Of a stretch of 64,000 nt of DNA, positions 27,373 through 35,079 are shown piece by piece. The position numbers and the translations under genes were made by a program. Below the pieces are notes generated by a model. That model did not search any database and was not told where the DNA came from. It saw only the letters and a program-made list of their open reading frames with translations. The DNA comes from Tabrizicola sp. (GTDB lineage: Bacteria; Pseudomonadota; Alphaproteobacteria; Rhodobacterales; Rhodobacteraceae): positions 1 to 64,000 of the forward strand of contig JALOTD010000008.1 in the NCBI GenBank assembly GCA_025458105.1, written 5' to 3'. How positions within the stretch are numbered: position 1 is the stretch's first letter; each line of letters opens with the position of its first letter.

Positions 27373-27408
27373 GGCTGGGCGCGGCCACCCGACGAAAGAA
27401 GAACCTGG

Positions 27409-28185
27409 ATGATCCACGACAAGCACCTCCTCGGCTTCCTACAGGGCCTGACGGTCAGCCTCGATCCGGTCGAGCGGTTCCGTCTCGCCATTGGGGAACC
27501 TGATCCCTGGCAGGTCGAACTGTTGCGCACGGACCCTTCCCGCAATGAGGAGGACCGCATGGTGCAGGCGCTGTGCGGTCGCCAGTCGGGCAAGTCGACC
27601 ACCTGTGGATGCTTGGCTTACGACGACTTCTCCAAAGGCAAGACTGTGATCCTGACAGCGCCGTCCTTGCGGCAATCGACGGAGTTGTTCCGTCGCATCT
27701 TGGAGTTCAAGAACACGGACCCTTTTTGCCCGCCCATCGTTCGCCAGACTCAAACTGAATTGGAAGCGCACCCACGCCACGGTGGCCGGATCATTGTCGT
27801 CCCGGCCACGGATCAGGCCCGTGGCATGACCGCAGACACGATCCTGGCCGACGAGGCGTGCTTCTTGCAGGACGATGCGCTGACGGCCTTCTTCCCGATG
27901 CGGAAGGAGTCCGGTCGCATCTTCCTGCTGTCCACCCCGAACATGCGGCAGGGGTACTTCTATGACACTTGGGTCTCCGGGAAGCGGGTCCGGCGGATCA
28001 CGGCGCGGAGCATCGACATTCCACGACGTGCGGCCCAAGTCGCCTTCGACAAGGCCACGATGAGCGAAACGACCTTCCGGCGCGAGCACCTGTGCGAGTT
28101 CATCGGCGCGGGAACACCCCTCATTGCCTGGGACAGCCTCGAGCGCGCGTCCAACCCTCACGTCAAAGCCCTGGAGCTATCTTGA
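27409..28185 (+). CDS. Terminase large subunit, ATPase domain as a separate gene
   Basis: The product has 258 residues and carries only the packaging motor. Motifs: Q-motif-like region WQVELLR, Walker A CGRQSGKST (G57 to T64), Walker B TILADEACF with D148 and catalytic E149, and the coupling motif IFLLSTPN (171-178). The nuclease domain normally fused to it is encoded by the next gene, whose ATG overlaps this stop as TGATG. The protein ends with EFIGAGTPLIAWDSLERA, where large terminases usually continue into the nuclease. Confidence 0.88.
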   Translation: MIHDKHLLGFLQGLTVSLDPVERFRLAIGEPDPWQVELLRTDPSRNEEDRMVQALCGRQSGKSTTCGCLAYDDFSKGKTVILTAPSLRQSTELFRRILEFKNTDPFCPPIVRQTQTELEAHPRHGGRIIVVPATDQARGMTADTILADEACFLQDDALTAFFPMRKESGRIFLLSTPNMRQGYFYDTWVSGKRVRRITARSIDIPRRAAQVAFDKATMSETTFRREHLCEFIGAGTPLIAWDSLERASNPHVKALELS

Positions 28186-28901
28186 TGCAACCGACCAACC
28201 TCGTTTTCCATAAGGACGGTTCAGTCACCCTGCCGTCGAACGCCGACCCCGCGGCGGCTGGGACGACGAAGCACGGCTGGGTCCGTCACCGCGTCGGCAT
28301 GGACCTTGGACGGAACGACCCGAGCGCCATCGTGGTCGTACGGGACGAGTGCGTTCCCGAATTCACGGGCCGGGGCTTTGAGCAGAAGCTTGGCCCTCGC
28401 CGCGCGACAGTCGTCTTCCAAGAGACGATCCAACTCTACTCTTACACGGACCTTGCCGACTACCTCGTAAAGCGTCTCAACCAGATTCCGAATTGGACCT
28501 TGGCTATAGACGCTTCCGGCCTTGGCGCGCCGTTCAGCAGCACCTTGGACCTCGCCAGGATCGAACACTGGTCGGTCGTCATGACCGCTGGCGCGAACCT
28601 GTCCAAGAAAGGGAAGGTGATCACCTGTGCAAAGTCGTTGCTTCTGGAAAACCTCGCGACCGGGATCGAGACAGGCGGCCTGACCATCGCGGACGACCTG
28701 AAGGGCAAACAAGACCTTCTCAATGAGATCGCTTCATTCGAATTGACGGCAACCTCATCCGGAAATCTCGTACTCGCCGCGAGCAAGTCTCAGGCTGGCC
28801 ACGCTGACCGCGCGATTGCCTGCTCCTTCGCTTGGCTCCAAGTCACACATCTCGACGACATCGCCCAAGGCGGCGTCCACAAGATCAAGAACTGGTACTA
28901 A
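28185..28901 (+). CDS. Terminase large subunit, RNase H-like nuclease domain as a separate gene
   Basis: The product has 238 residues. It shows the acidic motifs expected of a terminase nuclease: D40 in GMDLGRNDPSAIVVV, D109 in LAIDASGLG and D208 in GHADRAIAC. It should cut concatemeric DNA at the start and end of packaging. The ATG at 28185 overlaps the ATPase gene stop by one base. Both halves retain all motifs, so this looks like a real two-gene terminase rather than decay, though an ancestral frameshift followed by a gained start is possible. Confidence 0.85.
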   Translation: MQPTNLVFHKDGSVTLPSNADPAAAGTTKHGWVRHRVGMDLGRNDPSAIVVVRDECVPEFTGRGFEQKLGPRRATVVFQETIQLYSYTDLADYLVKRLNQIPNWTLAIDASGLGAPFSSTLDLARIEHWSVVMTAGANLSKKGKVITCAKSLLLENLATGIETGGLTIADDLKGKQDLLNEIASFELTATSSGNLVLAASKSQAGHADRAIACSFAWLQVTHLDDIAQGGVHKIKNWY

Positions 28902-28948
28902 CGCGACCGACCTTGCCGCCCCGCGATGCGCTTGGTAGCGTCCAAGGC

Positions 28949-29242
28949 ATGAGCAGTCCTAGCCATCGACACTACAAGAAGGTCGCAAAGCAACTTCGAG
29001 AGATCGAGGAAGCCGAAGGCCTTTGGTCGGGCCTGTTCGGTGACGACTTCAGAAACATATCGGTCGGGCAAAGAGCGCTCGACGAGCAGCAGGTCTTTGC
29101 CGACCGCTGCCTTGTTGTGCAGCAGGCCATCGAACTCGGGATGCACGTTCCGAAGACACTTCTGAAGAAATATGGACCAGACGCAGGGATCGAGCCGAAC
29201 CCGCCTGTTCCCGAGGACAAGAGTGAAGGACCACCCTTCTAG
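28949..29242 (+). CDS. Small element protein of unknown function
   Basis: The product has 97 residues from ATG 28949, behind CAAGG. It is helical and charged with a Pro-rich tail (PNPPVPEDKSEGPPF). I recognise no family. It follows the terminase nuclease gene by 47 bases in the same direction. Confidence 0.5.
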   Translation: MSSPSHRHYKKVAKQLREIEEAEGLWSGLFGDDFRNISVGQRALDEQQVFADRCLVVQQAIELGMHVPKTLLKKYGPDAGIEPNPPVPEDKSEGPPF

Positions 29243-29251
29243 ACTGGACAG

Positions 29252-29614
29252 ATGAGCGCTGATTGCTGGTCGTCCAAGCTAGGGCACCGTGGTGGGAAAG
29301 CTTACGCGAGGGATGCGAACCAGATGGGTAATGATATCCCACTTCCGGAGAGACTTGGAGGCACACGCTACCACGACGAAGCGCATCCTTGGGTGGGGCT
29401 TGTCGGGCGGGAAGACGGTGGATGGAGCTATGCCACTTGGCGAAAGGGCAACTTCAGCACAACTGGGAACCCCGGTTTAGCCTACACTTTTGCTACCGAA
29501 GAGGCCGCACTCCAGTTTGCCAGAAGTTTTCCGTTTGGCGGGAAGAAGTCCGCTAAGCGTCTGACAGTTTTGGGGAGACCAACCTCACAAGGTGACAGAT
29601 ACTGGCAGCGATAG
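29252..29614 (+). CDS. Small element protein of unknown function
   Basis: The product has 120 residues. It is rich in Gly, Trp and aromatic residues (HPWVGLVGREDGGWSYATWRKG), suggesting a small beta-rich fold. There is no recognised family. It ends 46 bases before the convergent RloC-like gene. A weak ribosome binding site lowers confidence. Confidence 0.45.
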   Translation: MSADCWSSKLGHRGGKAYARDANQMGNDIPLPERLGGTRYHDEAHPWVGLVGREDGGWSYATWRKGNFSTTGNPGLAYTFATEEAALQFARSFPFGGKKSAKRLTVLGRPTSQGDRYWQR

Positions 29615-29660
29615 CCACGTTCATTTGGCTGCTTTACCGAGTTTAGCTTAAGGCCTGGCA

Positions 29661-31955
29661 TCATTTGCAGGCAGTGCACATCTTCTTGTAGTGATCTTTT
29701 CCGACTTCCTTAATGAAATCCATACCCGCTTGGGCCGCTCGGATCGCCTCTTCCAATGTAAGGTCTGGCAGAGTACCCAGGCCGTCGATTGTGCCGTGTG
29801 ACTCGATTTGTACGAGCCTCTCAAGAGCGCGAACATCGAGCTTGTCTTTCACAGTATCATGGTGGTCTCCAAGTGCGCCGGCAAAATTAGGCTGCCCAGG
29901 GGAACAGAAGGCCGCGAACATCTCAAGAAGCTTGCGAGTCGCGTTCGGAAGCAAGAACAGGTAGTCGGTTGTCTTATTTTGGGCCGCATCCTGAACCAAT
30001 TTGAAAAGGTAGTGATATTCGCTGTCATGAGTCACTAGCAGTGGATGCATAGGGGTCAGCGTGGTTACACGCTCATCACCGCTCCCAGAGTTCCGGCAAT
30101 CTAGCGACAAGAGGGCGGTTACCTTATTCGAAGTATCCCGCTTCTGAAGGTTTTGAAACTCGCGCTTCACCATGTTCATGAAGCTCGTATTGTGCGTGAG
30201 GACAATGACCTGGGCACATTTCTTGGTCATGCGAGTCATCAGGCTATAGGCATAAGTTCGAGCAGCGGTATCTAGGCTCGAAATCGGGTCGTCTATGACC
30301 AGTACGAGATCTTCGGCCTTGCGACCCTCTGCAGCTAGTTGCGTCAGGAAGTAGCAGAACGACACTGCTGTCCGTTCGCCTTCACTTAGCTCTGTCGCTG
30401 GTTTCCCGCTCGGTCGGAGGATTTTGTAGCCGCCAGAATCGGCAACAAGGCGAAGTTCTTTGTGCCCAAGGTAGGCCGAAATGAGTTCATTCATCTTCTC
30501 TGCGCCGACTCCGTGGTCTTGCAGATCGTTGAGCAGCTCCAGCTGACGGTCGGCAAGATCTTTCTCGTCTTTGCGCGCAGCTGAAAGTTCTGTGTCAGCA
30601 TCTTGCACATCCTTCTGGAGGCGGTGCCAGTCGCCTTGGTTGGTCGCCAGAACGTGCGTTTCGATTTTCGCAAAGGCATCCTTCTGCATCGTCGAAAAAC
30701 TCGCGAAGGCATCATTGTGCTCCGTCACGGCCTTGGACAAAGCGGTCTCTATTGACGCATATTCTGTAAGCCACTCCTCAACGTCAAAGTCGGCCAACTC
30801 TCCGGCGACCACGACTTCCTTGGTGGGGTTCGCTGCGCGCACTTCAAGGCTCTTGATAAGCTCTCCCACACAGACGCCAAGCTGCTTAATGGCGGCCTCA
30901 AAGAACGTCCGGCTCTTGCTGAAGGCTTCCCGCTCTTCGGCGGCGATTTCTGCTTCCTTGGGGATAGACCGATAAAACTCCCTTAAAGTCTGTTGGTGTT
31001 GCTGGCCGAGCTTAAGTGCGTCTTCCAAGGCGCGAAGCGCTTCAGTCCACGACTTGTCGAAAAGAACCCGAAGCTGCGTTCGGCGTTCTTCAGAGAACAG
31101 ATTTCCACAAAGCAAGCAGTCAGTCACGCTGTGTTCTTCGTGATAATGTAGCCCTTCCTCCACCCAGCGAAGGGCATCCGAGTGTGCCTCAAACTCCTTC
31201 AATGCGATGCCGGAAACACTCTGGGTCAAGAGGGCTTGACCGGCCCTGAACCAGTCTATTACACCCGCCGGAAGGCTTGGGGAAAACGAAAGCGCCGGGA
31301 GCGGTTCTCGCTGAGCAAGCAATCCTTGCTTTTTCTTAAGGTCTTCTTCGGACAGCTTCTTTTCCGCGCCAAAGGAAGCCTTCGAGTAATGCCCTTGGAT
31401 CTTTCGAGCGTCGTAGGACTGTGTGTAATTGCTCGATGGGGCGACTTCTCGGATGTTGCGAGCTACTCGTGTCTTGAAATCCGATAAGTCCTTGTCGGCC
31501 TTGGCCTTTGCCTTCTCATTCGCCTTGGTTTTTTGCTTTGCAGCTGCAAGTTTCGGAACTATCTGGTCAAACTCTTTTCGAGCATCGACCTTCTTTTCAC
31601 TCAGATATGCAATTCCCTTGGTGCTACTTTCATCCCACTCAAAGTTTCTGGACACAAAGTCCGTATTGAAGACCAGCAAGTTGTTCCCAAACGGATTCGC
31701 AATTAACTCGTGTGTGATGGTTGAGCCGTCAGAAGCTTCAATTCTGAACGTTGTTTCTGCAGGCAATCGTTCCTCAAGACTACCCCGCTCAATCGAAGAA
31801 AAAACTCGCGAGAGGGTCGTTTTTCCTGATCCGTTGAAGCCGTAAACCAAAGTACGAGGTGCTAAATGAAGATCAGTGGAAGCGGAGAAGTCTTTCCAAA
31901 CCCCGGCTTGCTTCAGCTCGGAAACTTGGCTAACGAACAAGTGCGGATGCTCCAC
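29661..31955 (-). CDS. RloC/PrrC-like AAA (AAA_13) ATPase, putative anticodon nuclease
   Basis: The product has 764 residues. It is an SMC/Rad50-like ABC ATPase with Walker A GFNGSGKTT (39-47), signature ELSEGERTA (522-530), Walker B LVLVIDDPISSLD (550-562) and switch His in VLTHNT. Between the halves are long coiled coils and a CLLC motif at 280-283 like the zinc hook of RloC. The C-terminal region has NATRKLLEMF (R674, E678) and ESH (H720), an Arg-x3-Glu...His pattern like that proposed as the active site of PrrC-type anticodon nucleases. Known relatives cut or excise tRNA anticodon nucleotides on phage infection. Nuclease activity here is inference; the ATPase family is clear. Confidence 0.82.
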   Translation of the reverse strand: MEHPHLFVSQVSELKQAGVWKDFSASTDLHLAPRTLVYGFNGSGKTTLSRVFSSIERGSLEERLPAETTFRIEASDGSTITHELIANPFGNNLLVFNTDFVSRNFEWDESSTKGIAYLSEKKVDARKEFDQIVPKLAAAKQKTKANEKAKAKADKDLSDFKTRVARNIREVAPSSNYTQSYDARKIQGHYSKASFGAEKKLSEEDLKKKQGLLAQREPLPALSFSPSLPAGVIDWFRAGQALLTQSVSGIALKEFEAHSDALRWVEEGLHYHEEHSVTDCLLCGNLFSEERRTQLRVLFDKSWTEALRALEDALKLGQQHQQTLREFYRSIPKEAEIAAEEREAFSKSRTFFEAAIKQLGVCVGELIKSLEVRAANPTKEVVVAGELADFDVEEWLTEYASIETALSKAVTEHNDAFASFSTMQKDAFAKIETHVLATNQGDWHRLQKDVQDADTELSAARKDEKDLADRQLELLNDLQDHGVGAEKMNELISAYLGHKELRLVADSGGYKILRPSGKPATELSEGERTAVSFCYFLTQLAAEGRKAEDLVLVIDDPISSLDTAARTYAYSLMTRMTKKCAQVIVLTHNTSFMNMVKREFQNLQKRDTSNKVTALLSLDCRNSGSGDERVTTLTPMHPLLVTHDSEYHYLFKLVQDAAQNKTTDYLFLLPNATRKLLEMFAAFCSPGQPNFAGALGDHHDTVKDKLDVRALERLVQIESHGTIDGLGTLPDLTLEEAIRAAQAGMDFIKEVGKDHYKKMCTACK

Positions 31956-32049
31956 TCAAATGAACTCGTGGCGACGTTATGGATCCTGAATGAGTATGCT
32001 ATCAGCTTTGTTTGAACGCAACCCAAACGTTCAGCCAGGGGTTGTCCGA

Positions 32050-32280
32050 TAGCGGCTGTGTCCAAGACCTGCCGATTTGGTCCCGCTGTGCACGTACTGT
32101 CATCCGATGGTTCACACGGCGCGGTCAACACGGACCATCGACGAGTTGCGCGGGGTGCTCGTGCAGTTAAACCTCGTCGCCATGACCTTGCCAAAATCTT
32201 GTCGGACACCGACCGGATGGAACGCATCGAACTCAAAAACAAGCATGACCGCTACCGATACCTCAACGGTCATAGGCTAG
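32050..32280 (+). pseudogene. Fragment of an HNH endonuclease gene
   Basis: In a different frame from the next gene, the sequence encodes LVPLCTYCHPMVH followed by a helical tail (RSTRTIDELRGVLVQL). L-x-x-L-C-x-x-C-H-x-x-x-H is the C-terminal half of a classical HNH finger. A stop at 32050 and no start upstream show that the 5' part is gone. It overlaps the beginning of the HNH-like gene at 32217. Confidence 0.55.
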
Positions 32281-32609
32281 CGGCCAAACAGGCCTTGGAT
32301 CGCGCGCGGAAGATCGGCGCGGCCCCGCCGTGGCTGACCCAGCATCACCTCGACACCATCGAAATGATTTTTGGCGAGGCTTGGATGCTGTCGAACTTTG
32401 CTTTCCAGACTTTCGTCGTGGACCACATTGTGCCGTTGCAAGGTCGCTGCCCGATCACGTTGGAGCGGAACGTCTGCGGCCTTCATGTTCCTTGGAACCT
32501 GAGGCCGCTGCCTGAGCGGGCAAACAAAGAGAAGGCTGACTGGTTCGTCTCTGACTGGACCGAGGTCGAGGGCTACGGGGGTAATGGCGACGGCGAGGGG
32601 CCGTTCTAG
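32217..32609 (+). CDS. HNH-type nuclease-like phage protein
   Basis: The product has 130 residues from ATG 32217. An N-terminal helical segment (NKHDRYRYLNGHRLAAKQALDRARK) is followed by PPWLTQHHLDTIEMIFGEAW and the core FVVDHIVPLQG...NVCGLHVPWNLRPLPERANKEK. D-H-I-V-P-L plus G-L-H-x-P-W-N-L is the pattern of a compact phage HNH family whose members nick or cut DNA near packaging sites. The frame upstream to 32058 is open but overlaps the HNH fragment, so the ATG is preferred. Confidence 0.72.
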   Translation: MERIELKNKHDRYRYLNGHRLAAKQALDRARKIGAAPPWLTQHHLDTIEMIFGEAWMLSNFAFQTFVVDHIVPLQGRCPITLERNVCGLHVPWNLRPLPERANKEKADWFVSDWTEVEGYGGNGDGEGPF

Positions 32610-32625
32610 GCAGTCTACCGCCTCT

Positions 32626-32796
32626 TCACGAGAAGGTAAGGTTCGACAGCAAGTCCTTCACTTCAGCTTTTTCGTCCGGCCCAAGAAGACGCTTCGAGTC
32701 TTCTCGAAGTGATTTGGGTTCCTTGATTGGCGGCAACTTGACGTCTGGCCGCGGCATCGGATCGTAGAGTAGTTCCTGAGGGGCTGGCTTATGCAT
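32626..32796 (-). CDS. 56-codon gene overlapping the Ntn hydrolase gene
   Basis: The product is a 56-residue Pro- and Lys-rich soluble peptide (PDVKLPPIKEPKSLREDSKR in the middle, ending LLSNLTFS). Its ATG (32796) lies eight bases inside the upstream Ntn hydrolase gene, with GGAG seven bases before it. Tight overlap suggests coupled synthesis and a possible partner, substrate or inhibitor of the peptidase. No family is recognised. Confidence 0.6.
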   Translation of the reverse strand: MHKPAPQELLYDPMPRPDVKLPPIKEPKSLREDSKRLLGPDEKAEVKDLLSNLTFS

Positions 32797-33634
32797 GGTC
32801 AGTCTCCAGGGGGTTAAGGTCACGCGAGTAGTAGTGCTTCCGCTTGATCCACTTAAAGCCTTCGTGCTTCGTTACCGTGGCGACATCTAGCTCACCACCG
32901 ACGGTATTCGACCCAATCGAGAAGCGGACAAATTGTTTCTGAGCATCCGCAAGAAACATGGCGAGGTCGATTGCGTCACGAGTCGGCATGGCAGGGTTTG
33001 CAAGACCTGCTTGGGTCCGAGCAGCAACATGACGCATACAGGCTTCAAGTTTGTCCGGCGGAAGGCCGGCGGACAGGAGTGCTTCTGGTAGGCCTTGGCC
33101 GTAGCCAAGCAGGATGCGGTTGATCGCTTCTGTCTGGCCGCCCCAACTGATCATGTTCGACACGTCCTTGGACGCCTCGCAATGCGGCGGGGGACAGTCG
33201 CCGTCGTTGATCTGGAGCTTCCAAATCTCACCCAAGTCCTGCTTGGCTGAGTAACCGCCGATCCAGTACTGGAAGGTGCCCATTGGCTTTTCGGTCAGCT
33301 TTGAGAATCGCTCTTCGAACAGGTACTTACGCGCTTTGGTCGCGACCTCTTCAAGCGTGTAGTCGGCCCCAAGGGCATAGTCTGGGTCACCATTGGTAAA
33401 CAACGCCCGAAGGTCTTTCGAGATCGTCGAGATCGAGCAAGCACCGAAGTTTCCGATTCCTGCGGTCATCGCGGCGATGGGCAGACGCTTGTGCAGATTG
33501 AAGACCTTGTTCGCATGGTCGTAGATGTTGACCACGAGTTGAGCACCAGTTTGATCCTGGCCAGTCAGGGTCGTCGCACTGTCAGCTGCGAAGACGATGC
33601 AATCATGAACCTTCAAGGCAACGCAGACCGTCAT
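32789..33634 (-). CDS. Proteasome-type Ntn hydrolase
   Basis: The product has 281 residues. The N-terminus MTVCVALKVHDCIVFAADSA matches proteasome beta/HslV/Anbu subunits: after Met removal Thr1 is the nucleophile and Asp17 falls at exactly the expected place (FAAD). The Lys equivalent to K33 is probably in ANKVFNLHKRLPIAAMTAG, about nine residues later than usual, so the S2-S3 hairpin is longer. The C-terminal half (helical, AIDLAMFLADAQKQF) exceeds HslV (about 170 residues) and Anbu (about 240). A self-compartmentalising peptidase is likely; no unfoldase gene is next to it. Confidence 0.78.
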   Translation of the reverse strand: MTVCVALKVHDCIVFAADSATTLTGQDQTGAQLVVNIYDHANKVFNLHKRLPIAAMTAGIGNFGACSISTISKDLRALFTNGDPDYALGADYTLEEVATKARKYLFEERFSKLTEKPMGTFQYWIGGYSAKQDLGEIWKLQINDGDCPPPHCEASKDVSNMISWGGQTEAINRILLGYGQGLPEALLSAGLPPDKLEACMRHVAARTQAGLANPAMPTRDAIDLAMFLADAQKQFVRFSIGSNTVGGELDVATVTKHEGFKWIKRKHYYSRDLNPLETDHA

Positions 33635-33878
33635 GAGCTCTCCTTCCCATGCCGACCATTGAATCAGAAAAAGGAAGCAGATTCAAAGTGATATAGTGAG
33701 TCGTTTTCAATGACTTGCTCTCAGCTCCGCTCGTCGATCAGTGCTGGACAAGTGGAATCATCCTAAGATGGCGTCCGTATGGCGGTCGGGCCGTGATCCA
33801 GGACTTCGGTGACTATCACCACTAACAACTCAGCCCCTTGCGCGTAGCACCTCGACCGTTTAAACGACCCGCTGCGTA
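33635..33878. other. Intergenic region between Ntn hydrolase start and tRNA-Thr
   Basis: This 244-base region holds the minus-strand promoter of the Ntn hydrolase operon and the plus-strand promoter of the tRNA. The segment 33683-33720 is AT-rich (GATTCAAAGTGATATAGTGA). I see no gene or convincing promoter match. Confidence 0.4.
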
Positions 33879-33954
33879 GCCCCAGTAGCACAGCTGGTAG
33901 TGCACCTCATTCGTAATGAGGGGGTCGGCGGTTCGAGTCCGTCCTGGGGCACCA
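33879..33954 (+). tRNA. Complete tRNA-Thr(CGU) carried by the element
   Basis: The 76-base cloverleaf includes encoded CCA. Acceptor GCCCCAG/CTGGGGC, D stem GCAC/GTGC and anticodon stem CCTCA/TGAGG are all perfectly paired; the T stem GGCGG/CCGTC has one G-T pair. The anticodon CGT is at 33912-33914 in loop TTCGTAA. It has the same anticodon and loop as the chromosomal tRNA gene that the element has cut, but different stems. It probably replaces the lost host tRNA. Confidence 0.96.
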
Positions 33955-34018
33955 CTCACCCACACCTAGACGAAGCACCTTTCGGCTGTGCATGGCGGCA
34001 TGAACTGGAGAGGCCAGC

Positions 34019-34990
34019 GTGGTTACCTACGGTACGGAACGTCTAGGCATCGCCGCTGTTCAGTCTAGGGTTGCCGACCTACTTCAAGTCTGGAGAGAGA
34101 CATCTACAGGGGATTTCGGGATTGACGGACACATCGAGCTTGTCCGAGACGGTCACATCCCCACGGGGTTGATGGTTGGCGTCCAGGTAAAATCTGGCCC
34201 TTCATACCTCGGACGTGAGACTGATCAAGGGTATGCCTACACGGTAGCTGAGCAGCATCAACTCTACTGGGAGCATTACCCGGTACCTGTGCTCCTTGTC
34301 CTGCATGATCCAAAAGAACGCGTTTCATACTGGACAGATGTTCGGCAGGCGCTTCGGTCAGGTGCTACTAGGTCTCGCACCGTTGTAGTTCCAAAGGCAA
34401 ACGTCCTTCAGACAGCAACGATTGATGCTCTCTTTGCGAACGCAGGAGTAAACCCAACAGAGTATGTCTCTGAAACAGACGACCTAGTCAGGATTTTGGT
34501 TGAGACGCAAACCGGCAACGCCGGTTTCGATCTAAGCTACTTCGACCTGTTCTGCTTGGGGATGACCAATATTGCGCGCAGCTTGTACTTCGGCATGGAC
34601 CTCGCACTGAAGATTGCTGAACACCGCCTGGATGAAGCGCAGGCCGAACACGGAATGACCGTCGGCGGCGCCGACTACGACTTTCTTGAGGCCTACATCA
34701 AGTTTTTGGTCAGCCAGAACATCGTTCACGCCAACTATTCTGATCTACTGATCGACCTGCACGATAGGGAGATGATCCCTGAATTCATCGTCCCGCTCTC
34801 CAAGAGGGGACGAGCGCTTCGAGATGCGATATCTGCGAACGAGGACGCTCTCGTTGCCGCGTCCAGCATCGAAGGAAGCCGATATCGCGCAATCCAGGAG
34901 AGCTTCGTTGAAATCGTCGAACTCCCGATGTTGCCCCGGTTTGGCCGTGTGGCCGATATCAGGAAACTAATTGCGACCAACCTGACCTGA
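34019..34990 (+). CDS. DUF4365 domain protein, predicted PD-(D/E)xK-type nuclease
   Basis: The product has 323 residues from GTG 34019. The N-terminal 120 residues show the DUF4365 pattern ERLGIAAVQSRVADLLQVWRE, then GDFGIDGHIEL and VGVQVKSG, in which Asp, (Glu/Gln) and Lys match the metal-binding core of PD-(D/E)xK nucleases with a Q-x-K variant. The C-terminal 200 residues are helical with no known domain and may be a sensor. It is the last gene before attR, a usual place for defence cargo. Activity is inferred. Confidence 0.72.
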   Translation: MVTYGTERLGIAAVQSRVADLLQVWRETSTGDFGIDGHIELVRDGHIPTGLMVGVQVKSGPSYLGRETDQGYAYTVAEQHQLYWEHYPVPVLLVLHDPKERVSYWTDVRQALRSGATRSRTVVVPKANVLQTATIDALFANAGVNPTEYVSETDDLVRILVETQTGNAGFDLSYFDLFCLGMTNIARSLYFGMDLALKIAEHRLDEAQAEHGMTVGGADYDFLEAYIKFLVSQNIVHANYSDLLIDLHDREMIPEFIVPLSKRGRALRDAISANEDALVAASSIEGSRYRAIQESFVEIVELPMLPRFGRVADIRKLIATNLT

Positions 34991-35032
34991 CTTGCAACAT
35001 CCTTGCAATGCGGCAGAAGAACACAAGAAAAT

Positions 35033-35050
35033 CCAATTAAATCAAATTGG
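35033..35050. repeat. Inverted repeat next to attR
   Basis: CCAATT and AATTGG flank a 6-base spacer, 15 bases before the attR core. It is a possible integrase arm or accessory factor site, mirroring the inverted repeat next to attL. Confidence 0.35.
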
Positions 35051-35064
35051 TTACGTGCTTACCG

Positions 35065-35079
35065 ACGTCATTCGTAATG
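35065..35079 (+). other. attR core of the integrated element
   Basis: This is the second copy of ACGTCATTCGTAATG, followed directly by the 3' part of the host tRNA-Thr gene. Bases just upstream do not restore the tRNA 5' half. Confidence 0.92.

Larger units (their letters stand above)
20272..35079. mobile_element. 14.8-kb integrated element (satellite-like or reduced prophage) in tRNA-Thr(CGU)
   Basis: The element is bounded by a 15-bp direct repeat derived from tRNA-Thr. In order it carries integrase, AlpA-like protein, two small unknown genes, an 837-base non-coding stretch, a small gene, DUF4055 portal, a winged-helix protein, a small coiled protein, small terminase, large terminase ATPase and nuclease as separate genes, two small genes, a RloC-like ATPase (minus), HNH protein, Ntn hydrolase with small partner (minus), a complete tRNA-Thr(CGU) and a DUF4365 protein. 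I see no capsid, tail, lysis or replication genes. The right half is visibly more AT-rich than the flanking chromosome. Confidence 0.9.

Noticed and set aside
33905-33920. Element tRNA-Thr as a third att core
   Set aside because: It shares TCATTCGTAATG with the core, but this is expected from the common anticodon arm, and there is no junction there.
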